A DNA stretch of 64,000 nucleotides from Enterovirga aerilata (GTDB lineage: Bacteria; Pseudomonadota; Alphaproteobacteria; Rhizobiales; Beijerinckiaceae), in contig NZ_JABEPP010000001.1 of NCBI RefSeq assembly GCF_013044135.1, forward strand, positions 558,001 to 622,000, given 5' to 3'. The notes under the pieces are model-generated. The model was given only the letters and a program-made list of their open reading frames with translations, did not search any database and was not told the origin of the DNA. Shown piece after piece: positions 26,062 to 33,341 of this stretch. Numbering within the stretch: the first letter of the stretch is position 1; each line of letters opens with the position of its first letter. Made by a program: the position numbers and the translations under genes.

Positions 26062-27951
26062 TCACAGGAAGGCGGTCGAGAACCAGGGCACGGCCGCGAT
26101 GACGACGAGCCCGGCGAAGAGCGCCACGAGATAGGGCCAGATGGCGCCGAGCGCCTCGTCCGGCGAGACCCCGCCGATCTTGCAGGCGAGATAGAAGCCG
26201 ACGCCCACGGGCGGCGTCATCAGGCCGATATTCATCGCCGTGACCACCACCATCGAATAGTGGATGTCGTTGATGCCGAGCCCCTTGGCGATCGGGAACA
26301 TCAGCGGCGCCATGAGGACGATGGCGGGCAGTCCCTCCAGGAAGCAGCCCAGCACGAGGAAGACCACGATGCTGAGCGCCAGGAACGCGAAGGAGCCGCC
26401 GGGCAGGCCCGTCATGAAGGAGGCGACCTGCTGGGCGATGCCGGCCTGGGTGATGGCCCAGGCCATGGCGAGCGCCGTGCCGAGGATGAGGAGGATCGCG
26501 CCGGTCAGCGCCGCCGTCTCGACCAGCATGGCGTAGAAAGAGCGCCAGCCGATCCCGCCATAGACCAGGATGCCGATGAGCAGCGCGTAGAGCACCGCGA
26601 CCGTCGAGACCTCCGTCGCGGTCGCGATGCCGTCCGCCACCGTCCAGCGGATCAGGAACGGCAGGACGAGCGCGGGACCGGCGACGAGCATCGTGCGCCC
26701 GATCACGCCCAGGGGTGCCCGGCGCACCCCCTCCAGGCTCTCGTGGCGGCATTTCCAGCGCGCGAGCACGGCCAGCATGAGCAGCAGCACCATCGCGATC
26801 GCGAAGCCGCTCGTGAACAGGCCGGCGATGGAGACCCCGGCGACCGAGCCCAGCACGATCAGCACGATCGAGGGCGGCACGGTATCGGCCATGGCGGCCC
26901 CGGTCGCGAGCAGCGCGATCATCTCGCGCGGCGAATGGCCCCTGCGCTTCATCTCCGGAAAGAGCGCGGGCGCGACGGTCGCCATGTCGGAGACCTTGGA
27001 ACCGGAGATGCCGGAGACCACGAAGAGCGAGCCGAGCAGCACGTAGGACATGCCGGCCCGCACATGCCCGAGGAGCGAGGCCAGGAAGTCGACGATCGCC
27101 TTGCCCATGCCGGTCGCGTCCAGGATGCAGCCCAGGAGCACGAAGACCGGGACGGAGAGCAGGATCAGGCTCGACATGCCCTCGTCCATGCGGCCGATCA
27201 TGACGAAGACGGGCACCCGCGTCGCGAAGGCGAGATAGGTCAGCGTGCCGATGCCGAAGCAGAAGGCGATTGGCACGCCGGCCGCGAGCGCCACGGCGAC
27301 GAAGATCACCAGGAAGATGACGATCTTGCCCTGGCCCATCCGGACGAGGCCCGGCGACCAGAGCCAGAGCGCGAAGCCGATGGCGGCCAGCACGAGCGCG
27401 GCGAGCGCGAGGTCGCGCCAGCGCGAGTTCCGCGCCGCATAGGCCAGCACGATGCCGAGCATCGTCACCATGCCGAACGGGATGGCGGAGACCCGGAACG
27501 TGTTCGGGATGTTCAGCGCGGGCGTCGTGATGAACCATTCCTCGGAGGCATAGTCGAAGGCCGAGGGTATGAGCCCCGCCAGGAACACGGCGACGACCAG
27601 GGCCGCGAAGGCCTCCACGAGGTCGCGCCAGCGCCCGGGGATCATGTTCAGGAACAGGGTCAGCCGCAGGTGCTCGTTGCGGTCCACGGCGATCGCGGAG
27701 CCGAGCATCGCGAGCCACAGGAAGCAGAGCGAGGCGACCTCGTCGATCCAGACGACCGGCAGCGAAAAGACGTAGCGGGACACCACCCCCGCGAAGAGCA
27801 GGACGACGATCGCGACGAGCAGCGCCGAGGCGATCATCTCGAGCGGCCGCAGGAGGCGGGAGCCGCGCCGAGCGCCCTCCGTTTCCGTGAGCGCGACTGA
27901 GGGCTCGCCCGGGACGAAGTCCTGAGCGGGGGCGATGCCGGGAGACGTCAT
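26062..27951 (-). CDS. TRAP transporter permease, fused DctQ-DctM
   Basis: Inner-membrane part of a sodium-driven TRAP transporter, here with both permease subunits in one 629-residue chain. The DctQ part covers about residues 35-190 (four helices, including VVWIDEVASLCFLWLAMLGSAIAV), and the DctM part about 200-625 with many hydrophobic segments and the MAPLMFPIAKGLGINDIHYSMVV and NIGLMTPPVGVGFYLACKI motifs of the large subunit. It lies 60 bp downstream of its binding-protein gene. The substrate cannot be deduced; the neighbours suggest an organic acid or hydroxyketone. Confidence 0.92.
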   Translation of the reverse strand: MTSPGIAPAQDFVPGEPSVALTETEGARRGSRLLRPLEMIASALLVAIVVLLFAGVVSRYVFSLPVVWIDEVASLCFLWLAMLGSAIAVDRNEHLRLTLFLNMIPGRWRDLVEAFAALVVAVFLAGLIPSAFDYASEEWFITTPALNIPNTFRVSAIPFGMVTMLGIVLAYAARNSRWRDLALAALVLAAIGFALWLWSPGLVRMGQGKIVIFLVIFVAVALAAGVPIAFCFGIGTLTYLAFATRVPVFVMIGRMDEGMSSLILLSVPVFVLLGCILDATGMGKAIVDFLASLLGHVRAGMSYVLLGSLFVVSGISGSKVSDMATVAPALFPEMKRRGHSPREMIALLATGAAMADTVPPSIVLIVLGSVAGVSIAGLFTSGFAIAMVLLLMLAVLARWKCRHESLEGVRRAPLGVIGRTMLVAGPALVLPFLIRWTVADGIATATEVSTVAVLYALLIGILVYGGIGWRSFYAMLVETAALTGAILLILGTALAMAWAITQAGIAQQVASFMTGLPGGSFAFLALSIVVFLVLGCFLEGLPAIVLMAPLMFPIAKGLGINDIHYSMVVVTAMNIGLMTPPVGVGFYLACKIGGVSPDEALGAIWPYLVALFAGLVVIAAVPWFSTAFL

Positions 27952-28011
27952 GCGGTCACCGGTTCGGACGGGACCCTGCCGGAGCGCGGGCCCGGAGGGG
28001 CGCTCAGCAGG

Positions 28012-29076
28012 TTAGGCGAGCTTGCCGGTCGAGCGCTCCAGGAGCGCCCAGGCCTCGTCGCCGTACTTGCCCTTCCACTCGGCGTAGAACCCGGCCTGGC
28101 GGAGCTTGTCGCGGAAGGGCTCGATCCTGGGCTGGTTGAAGACCATGCCCTTCTCGGCCAGCTCCTTCTGGAGCGAGGCGTTGAGCGCCGCGACGTCCGC
28201 ACGCTCCTTCATGCCGGCGTCGTTGACGTGCTTCGCCACCACGGTGCGCAGGTTCTCGGGCAGGCGCTCCCAGGCGCGGCGGTTCGCCAGGAACCAGAAC
28301 CCGTCCCACATGTGGTTCGTGAGCGAGCAGTATCTCTGCACCTCGTAGAGCTTGGCGGTCGAGATGATGGCGAGCGGGTTCTCCTGGCCGTCGACGGTCT
28401 TGGTCTGCAGCGCGGTATAGACTTCCGCGAAGTTGATGCTGGCCGGCGCCGATTCCAGCGCCTTGAACATGGAGGTCCAGAGCGGCGACACGGGCACCCG
28501 GATCTTGAAGCCCTTGAAATCCTCCGGCGCGTTGATCGGCCTGGTCGAGGAGGTGGTCTGGCGGAAGCCGTTGTCCCAGATCTTCTCCATGGCGACGAGG
28601 TTCGCCTTGGCGATCTGGGCGCGCACATGGGCCCCGAGCTCGCCGTCCATCGCCTTCCAGACCGCGTCGTAATCCGGGAAGGCGAAGCCGACGCCGTTGA
28701 TCGAGGCCGCGGGTACCAGCGTCGAGAGGATCAGTCCGGAGAGCGTGAAGAACTCGATCCCGCCGGAACGGAGCTGGCTCAGCATGTCGGTATCGGAGCC
28801 GAGCTGATTGGACGGGAAGATCTGGATCTCGACCCTGCCGCCGGTCTCGGCCTTGATCACCTCGGCCATCTCGCGGGCGCGCACGTTCATCGGGTGCGTG
28901 ACCGGGAGATTGTTCGCGTATTTGTAGGTGAACTCGGCCGATTGGGCGCGCGCGATCCATGGTGCGGCCACGCCGCCGGCCAGCGCGGTCGAAGCCGTCG
29001 CCTTCATCAGCGCGCGACGAGACAGATCCATGACGCTCTCCTCCCGGGCCCGGCGGGGCCGGGCGGACGTTTCCAA
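28012..29076 (-). CDS. TRAP transporter substrate-binding protein (DctP family)
   Basis: Periplasmic solute receptor of 354 residues. It has a twin-arginine-type signal (MDLSRRALMKATASTALAGG ending ARAQ), then FTYKYANNLPVTHPMNVRAREMAEVIKAETGGRVEIQIFPSNQLG. The family Arg that grips the ligand carboxylate lies in FKGFKIRVP, and NFAEVYTALQTKTVDGQENPL is also typical. It heads the two-gene TRAP operon and diverges from a dehydrogenase gene. Confidence 0.93.
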   Translation of the reverse strand: METSARPRRAREESVMDLSRRALMKATASTALAGGVAAPWIARAQSAEFTYKYANNLPVTHPMNVRAREMAEVIKAETGGRVEIQIFPSNQLGSDTDMLSQLRSGGIEFFTLSGLILSTLVPAASINGVGFAFPDYDAVWKAMDGELGAHVRAQIAKANLVAMEKIWDNGFRQTTSSTRPINAPEDFKGFKIRVPVSPLWTSMFKALESAPASINFAEVYTALQTKTVDGQENPLAIISTAKLYEVQRYCSLTNHMWDGFWFLANRRAWERLPENLRTVVAKHVNDAGMKERADVAALNASLQKELAEKGMVFNQPRIEPFRDKLRQAGFYAEWKGKYGDEAWALLERSTGKLA

Positions 29077-29291
29077 GGGCCGGGCGCCCTTGCCGGGCTG
29101 CCTCGTTGGCCGGGAGTGTTGGGACAGCGCGGCGCAAAGATCAAGCAGCGGGAAACAGCACTTCCGGCGGAGGCCGAGGCTCCTTCCGGGCCCGGACGAT
29201 GTGATTGGACAGCGTCGCGACTCCGCTCGACTCTGCCGATGCAGCGCGGGCCGTGGCCGGGAACGGCGCGGGCGAGGAGGGAGGACGTGCG

Positions 29292-30068
29292 ATGGCGGGT
29301 TCGGATGTAGTCATCGTCTCGGGGGGCGCGTCCGGGATCGGGCTCGCAGCCGCGCGCCGGCTTCTCGGCCAGGGCTGGCGCGTGCTCGTCGCGGACCTCG
29401 CGCCCGACAGCCTTGCGGCGGCCGGGTCTTCCATCGGGCTCGGCCCCGAGCGGGTGCGGTTCGAGCGGCTCGACGTCTGCGACGAGGCGGCGGTCGTCGA
29501 GGCGGTGGCGCGCTGCGATGCGGAGTTCGGACCGGTGCGGGGCGTCGTGAATTCCGCCGGGATCGCCCGCGACGTGCCGTTCTTCGAGACGAGCGCGGAG
29601 CTGTTCAGGAAGATCCTGGACGTCAACGTCGTCGGCACCTTCCTGCTCGGGCGCGAGGCGGCGCGCTGCATGCGCCGGCATGGCGGCGGCGCGATCGTGA
29701 ACATCGCCTCCGTGTCCGGCATGCGGGGCAATCTCGGGCGCTCCGCCTACGGCTCCTCGAAGGGGGCCGTGATCAACCTGACGCAGGTGATGGCTGTCGA
29801 ACTGGCGTCTCACCGGATCCGCGTCAACGCCGTGGCGCCTGGTCCGATCGAGACCGCGATGGTGCGCGAGATGCACGGCCCGGAGGTGCGGCGCGGCTGG
29901 CTTCGCACCGTGCCGCAGAAGCGCTACGCCGCCCCGGAGGAGGTCGCGGGCACCATCGCGTTCCTGCTCGACGAGGGAAGCGCCAGCTTCGTCACGGGCC
30001 AGGTCGTCGCGGTGGACGGCGGCTTCACGGCCGGCGGCCTGATCGACACCTCCGAACCGGCCGCCTGA
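29292..30068 (+). CDS. short-chain dehydrogenase/reductase (FabG-like)
   Basis: NAD(P)-dependent oxidoreductase of 258 residues from MAGSDVVIVSGGASGIGLAAARRLLGQGWRV. VNSAGIA, NIASVSGMRGN, YGSSKGAVINL (catalytic Tyr and Lys), APGPIETAM and a C-terminal TGQVVAVDGGFTAGG are present. The start is supported by GGAGGGAGGA upstream. It is divergent from the TRAP binding protein and convergent with the dioxygenase gene; it probably oxidises a hydroxyl on the imported compound, but this is inference. Confidence 0.85.
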   Translation: MAGSDVVIVSGGASGIGLAAARRLLGQGWRVLVADLAPDSLAAAGSSIGLGPERVRFERLDVCDEAAVVEAVARCDAEFGPVRGVVNSAGIARDVPFFETSAELFRKILDVNVVGTFLLGREAARCMRRHGGGAIVNIASVSGMRGNLGRSAYGSSKGAVINLTQVMAVELASHRIRVNAVAPGPIETAMVREMHGPEVRRGWLRTVPQKRYAAPEEVAGTIAFLLDEGSASFVTGQVVAVDGGFTAGGLIDTSEPAA

Positions 30069-30077
30069 GGCGCGCGG

Positions 30078-30632
30078 TTACCTCACGAGGCGGTTCGCGT
30101 AGTCGGCCCCGAGCCCGATCCGCTCGTAATGGGCGCGTACGTTCTCGAGCTTGGTGAAGACGTCCTCGTAGCCCATCGCGATGCCGTAGGGGTCGACATA
30201 GGTGTAGCCGCCCGTGACGTGGAAGAGCGTGGCCATCTCGGACACGTCCTCCGGCACGACGAGCGTATGCGTCTCGCCCGGCGGCTCGAAGGCGTAGTCG
30301 CCCGCATTCGCCACCCAGTCGTGCTCGAGGTAGCGCCATCTGCCGCGCAGCGTGAAGGCGTGGACCGGACCGCTATGGCGGTGGCGCGACAGCACCCCGG
30401 CCCGGCGCACGCGCAGGATGTTGACGTAGAAGCCCTGGCTCACGCTCAGAATCAGGGGCTTGAAGGACACGTCCTCCGATTGCGGCACCCAGTCCCGCTC
30501 GTCGCCGTCGAGATCGAGCCCGCCGGTCACGAAGACGTCCGGCAGCATGCCGAACGGCTGCGGCTTCTGGTAGGCGACCTTGCTCGTGTCGAGCGCGGCC
30601 GCCGCGCGGGCGAGGTTGTCGTTCGAGGTCAT
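30078..30632 (-). CDS. cupin dioxygenase, 2,4'-dihydroxyacetophenone dioxygenase (DAD) family
   Basis: A 184-residue mono-cupin enzyme. The metal site is visible as H84 and H86 in LSRHRHSGPVHAFTLRG, with the following E103 (YLEHDW) and H122 in PPGETHTLVV. This spacing and the surrounding sequence resemble DAD, which cleaves the carbonyl-carbon bond of 2,4'-dihydroxyacetophenone to 4-hydroxybenzoate and formate. Relatives annotated this way are numerous and probably act on other compounds. Located next to the TRAP-SDR locus, suggesting a small catabolic module. Confidence 0.72.
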   Translation of the reverse strand: MTSNDNLARAAAALDTSKVAYQKPQPFGMLPDVFVTGGLDLDGDERDWVPQSEDVSFKPLILSVSQGFYVNILRVRRAGVLSRHRHSGPVHAFTLRGRWRYLEHDWVANAGDYAFEPPGETHTLVVPEDVSEMATLFHVTGGYTYVDPYGIAMGYEDVFTKLENVRAHYERIGLGADYANRLVR

Positions 30633-30708
30633 AGCCTCCTCCGGTCAGCGGCGAAGGCGCCCCTTCTGCCGCGATAGCGTTCCGGTCCGGATCTGCCAAC
30701 CGCAGCGC

Positions 30709-30981
30709 TCAGGTGCGACGCTTCTCGAAGACCTGGCGTCCCGTCTCCGAGAAGCCGGCGATCCGGGTTCCGTGCTGCGGGTGACTTCGCTCCCATTCCT
30801 CCAGGCCGGCATTGGCGGCCTCGGCCCAATCCGCGACGGGCCTCCCCGCCCCGAGCGCGGCCTTGAACCGCGCGGCCAGATCGCGCTCCAGCGCGCCCTG
30901 CTCGAGTAGCGTCATCTTCACGCGGCTGGCATAGAGCTCGACCACGCGCTCCGCCCATTGCCGCAACTCCCTGTCCGTCAC
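30709..30981 (-). CDS. hypothetical protein (helical, small)
   Basis: A 90-residue protein beginning MTDRELRQWAERVVELYASRVKMTLLEQGALERDLAARF; largely alpha-helical, with a C-terminal WERSHPQHGTRIAGFSETGRQVFEKRR segment. The start overlaps the stop of the gene upstream by 4 bp, a strong sign that both are real. I recognise no domain. Confidence 0.6.
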   Translation of the reverse strand: MTDRELRQWAERVVELYASRVKMTLLEQGALERDLAARFKAALGAGRPVADWAEAANAGLEEWERSHPQHGTRIAGFSETGRQVFEKRRT

Positions 30982-31199
30982 GTCCCCTCGGCTCTCAACC
31001 TGCCTGCCCGCGCCCTGGCTGCCGCCTTGCCGGTCGGCGGCGCGGGCGGATCCGGTTCCCAGTCGCGCGGCTTCAGCTTCTGCGGGCCGAGCTCCCCGCG
31101 GGCACGCTCATACGCCACGCGCGCGATCTCGACGAACCGTGCCTCGCGGCGGGCCACGCGGCGCGCGAGCTCCGCGGGCGATCTCCAGGGCCAAATCAT
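30978..31199 (-). CDS. hypothetical protein (basic, small)
   Basis: A 73-residue basic protein (MIWPWRSPAELARRVARREARFVEIARVAYERARGELG, then KLKPRDWEPDPPAP). The N-terminal half should form one amphipathic helix. It is the first gene of a coupled pair with the next small gene; longer upstream frame was rejected because it is not protein-like. Function unknown. Confidence 0.55.
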   Translation of the reverse strand: MIWPWRSPAELARRVARREARFVEIARVAYERARGELGPQKLKPRDWEPDPPAPPTGKAAARARAGRLRAEGT

Positions 31200-31324
31200 G
31201 CCGCGTCCCTCGCGATCAGGCCGGAACGGCCGACGGCCGTGCAGAACCGAGCCTCGTGGAGAACGGTCGCCCCGCGCAGCGGTTGCATCGTGCCCGGCCC
31301 GCCCGGCGCTCCCGCGGCAACAGC

Positions 31325-31366
31325 GCCGAAACATTGCCGGCCGCGGCGCCAACCCGCCGAAACATT
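31325..31366. repeat. paired 11-bp direct repeats upstream of a small gene
   Basis: GCCGAAACATT occurs at 31325-31335 and 31356-31366, 31 bp (three helical turns) apart. The second copy continues into the dyad CCGAA-ACA-TTCGG. They lie about 40-80 bp upstream of the small ORF at 31408 and look like an operator pair. Confidence 0.4.
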
Positions 31367-31407
31367 CGGACCCTAGACAGGGACGGCGATCACGCGGAGG
31401 ACGTGAG

Positions 31408-31611
31408 ATGGGAAGGGCGGTAAATTTTGGCCGGCAGGCGGATGCCTGCAACGACAACGGCCTTCCGGCGCTCGTCACGCCGGCGCTGGCGCCGCGGGAT
31501 GTCCTCACGGTCGCGCGGCGGTCGTGCGGGCCGGTGGCGCTCAGCTACCTCGCGGCAGGATGTCTTCTCGTCGGCGCGGCCGGGCCGCGGCGCATGCCGC
31601 ACGCGGCCTGA
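31408..31611 (+). CDS. small hypothetical protein
   Basis: A possible 67-residue protein, MGRAVNFGRQADACNDNGLPALVTP, then a hydrophobic stretch VALSYLAAGCLLVGAAG that could sit in a membrane. A GGAGG site lies 8 bp upstream. The acidic-Asn NDN motif followed by Pro recurs in short alphaproteobacterial proteins of unknown role. Coding status is uncertain. Confidence 0.4.
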   Translation: MGRAVNFGRQADACNDNGLPALVTPALAPRDVLTVARRSCGPVALSYLAAGCLLVGAAGPRRMPHAA

Positions 31612-31620
31612 GGGCTTTTC

Positions 31621-31637
31621 TTAACATCGGTTAACCG
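31621..31637. promoter_or_regulatory. TTAA-N6-TTAA / CGGTTAACCG palindrome upstream of the receiver gene
   Basis: TTAACATCGGTTAACC contains a CtrA-like pair of TTAA half-sites with a 6-bp spacer and the perfect 10-bp palindrome CGGTTAACCG (31628-31637). It lies 65-80 bp upstream of the receiver-domain gene and just after the small ORF. Regulator identity is unknown. Confidence 0.35.
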
Positions 31638-31701
31638 CCAAGCTGAAACCGCAGCAGGGCTGGGCGCTTATCCTCCGTGTCTGCGGAGGGGAGGCCCGTT
31701 C

Positions 31702-32256
31702 ATGATCACCACGCAACCATCGGCGGCGCCGACCGGGCGTCGCGGAAGATCAAGGGCATCGCTGTTCGCGGGCCTGCTTCAGGACTTCTACGAGGATCTG
31801 CTCGAGCAAGGCGTTCCCGACGAGATGGCCGCGCTCGTGCGCCAGATCCCCGACGGCGGGGCGCCCGCTCGCGGCTCCCGGCGCATCGCGCTGGTTGCGG
31901 AGCCGGATCCGGACCTGCGGGCGCTCGCGGCCGCGCTGCTGGAGGAGACGGAACTCGCGGTGATCGAATGCACGAGCGCGGAGGCCGCCCTCGCAATCCT
32001 GCAGCGGAACGGCGAGCACGTGGCCTTCCTGTTCGCCGACGAGACGCTGGCCGGCCCGCGGGACGGGCTGGATCTCGCGCGCTCGGCCGCGACGCTCTGG
32101 CCGCAGGTCCACGTTGTGGTCACGACGTCCTCGTCCGGCCGGGATGGACAGGAGCCCCTGCCCGAGGGCATCCGGGCGCTGCGCAAGCCCTGGCGCGGCC
32201 TGGACGTACTGCTTGCGGCCGAGCGCGCGGTTGCGGCCTCCAAGATTCCGGGCTGA
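31702..32256 (+). CDS. receiver-domain protein with NepR-like N-terminal motif
   Basis: A 184-residue cytoplasmic protein. Residues about 62-176 form a response-regulator receiver: acidic pocket at E67-D71 (LVAEPDPDLRAL), phospho-acceptor D113 in LFADETLAG, T141/T142 in VVVTTSS, and K162 in ALRKPW. There is no output domain after it. Residues 21-49 (LQDFYEDLLEQGVPDEMAALVRQ) resemble the helix pair of NepR, the anti-sigma factor of the general stress response: the Tyr, the VPD turn and the following L-x-R/K-Q-L/I positions line up. Normal PhyR has a sigma-like domain instead, so this pairs an anti-sigma-like helix with a receiver in one chain. The NepR resemblance is by eye and needs testing; as a single-domain receiver the call is solid. 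Confidence 0.78.
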   Translation: MITTQPSAAPTGRRGRSRASLFAGLLQDFYEDLLEQGVPDEMAALVRQIPDGGAPARGSRRIALVAEPDPDLRALAAALLEETELAVIECTSAEAALAILQRNGEHVAFLFADETLAGPRDGLDLARSAATLWPQVHVVVTTSSSGRDGQEPLPEGIRALRKPWRGLDVLLAAERAVAASKIPG

Positions 32257-32522
32257 CTGCGGCGCGGTCGCTCCGGCCGCTACGCGGGCGGTCTCGCGCC
32301 ATTCCTGGTGCCGGCCGGAAAAGCGCTCGGGATCGAGCGGGCGCGGTACACGAGATAGGCTTGGGTCTCGCCGCAGCGAAGGCTGCAGCATGTCGCAGAT
32401 CGCCGGCTTCCTCATCCCTCGGCCGCGACGCCCGATCGAGGCTGCCGGCCGGCGAGACCGCTCGGACCAGCGTCCGGGTGCGTCAGCGGCCGGCTGGGCC
32501 GCGGATGGAGGGCCGGTCGCGC

Positions 32523-32996
32523 CTACTTAATCTCGTAGGCCGTTTCCGACTTGATCCTCTCCATGGCGAAGCGGGAGGTGACGTTCTTCAGGCTGACGGT
32601 CGAAATGAGGCGCTTGTAGAAGGCGTCGTAGGCGGCCATGTCGGCCACCACGACCCGGAGCATGTAGTCGACGTCTCCGGCCATCCGGTAGAACTCCAGC
32701 ACCTCCGGCATCGCCGAGACCCGCTCGGCGAAGGTCGCGAGCCATTCCTCCGAATGGTCGGGCGCCTCGATCGAGACGAAGACCGTGATGCCGAGCCCGA
32801 TCTTCTCGGGGTTGAGCAGGGCCACGCGCTTCTCGATGATCCCGTCCCGCTCCAGCCGCCTGATGCGCTTCCAGCACGGCGTCTGCGACAGCCCGACCTT
32901 GTCGGCGATGCTCGCGATCGGGACGTCGGCATCGGCCTGGAGGATGCGCAGGATCTGGCGGTCGATGCGGTCCAGGCTTTTGGCCGCGGCGCTCAT
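32523..32996 (-). CDS. Lrp/AsnC family transcriptional regulator
   Basis: A 157-residue regulator from MSAAAKSLDRIDRQILRILQ. The N-terminal winged helix (about 8-60, with VPIASIADKVGLSQTPCWKRIRRLERDGIIEKR) is followed by the RAM ligand-binding domain (about 75-150; MPEVLEFYRMAGDVDYMLRVVV). A longer upstream frame was rejected. The Cys-Trp-Lys-Arg-Ile recognition-helix form is typical of alphaproteobacterial members. The effector is probably an amino acid. No target is obvious; the cys genes are separated from it by 340 bp. Confidence 0.92.
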   Translation of the reverse strand: MSAAAKSLDRIDRQILRILQADADVPIASIADKVGLSQTPCWKRIRRLERDGIIEKRVALLNPEKIGLGITVFVSIEAPDHSEEWLATFAERVSAMPEVLEFYRMAGDVDYMLRVVVADMAAYDAFYKRLISTVSLKNVTSRFAMERIKSETAYEIK

Positions 32997-33218
32997 GGTC
33001 GCGATCCGACTGCGCCGGCGCGCGGAACCCGCCGGAGAAGAAGATTTTTCGTACGCCGCGGGGCCGGCGCGCATTCGCTCTGCCTGGCTCGTCTACGAGA
33101 AGAAATTAGTAAATATCGCGCCATGGCCTGATCGTTCTGGTTTTGATGCGCTTCTGGGTATAACTGAAACCGCTCGCTATTCTTCATCCCGGAAATGTTA
33201 CACAGGATCGTTTCTGCC

Positions 33219-33341
33219 ATGTTCTGGGCAATCGTGGTAGCGCTCCTGGCGGCCCGCGTCATCCTCTATCATGACATCGCAGTCGAGGCGCCGCCGCAGC
33301 CCGCACCGGGCGCGACCGCCGTATCCGGCCTGCGGGGCTAG
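33219..33341 (+). CDS. putative small membrane protein
   Basis: A possible 40-residue protein: MFWAIVVALLAARVILYHD is a single membrane helix, followed by a short Pro/Ala-rich tail (PPPQPAPG). An AGGA sits about 12 bp upstream. Its stop overlaps the cysG stop region by 4 bp. Too short for homology to decide. Confidence 0.35.
   Translation: MFWAIVVALLAARVILYHDIAVEAPPQPAPGATAVSGLRG

Noticed and set aside
32390-32530. 46-codon plus-strand ORF between the receiver and Lrp genes
   Set aside because: No ribosome site, Arg/Pro-rich composition, and it runs into the Lrp gene end on the other strand.
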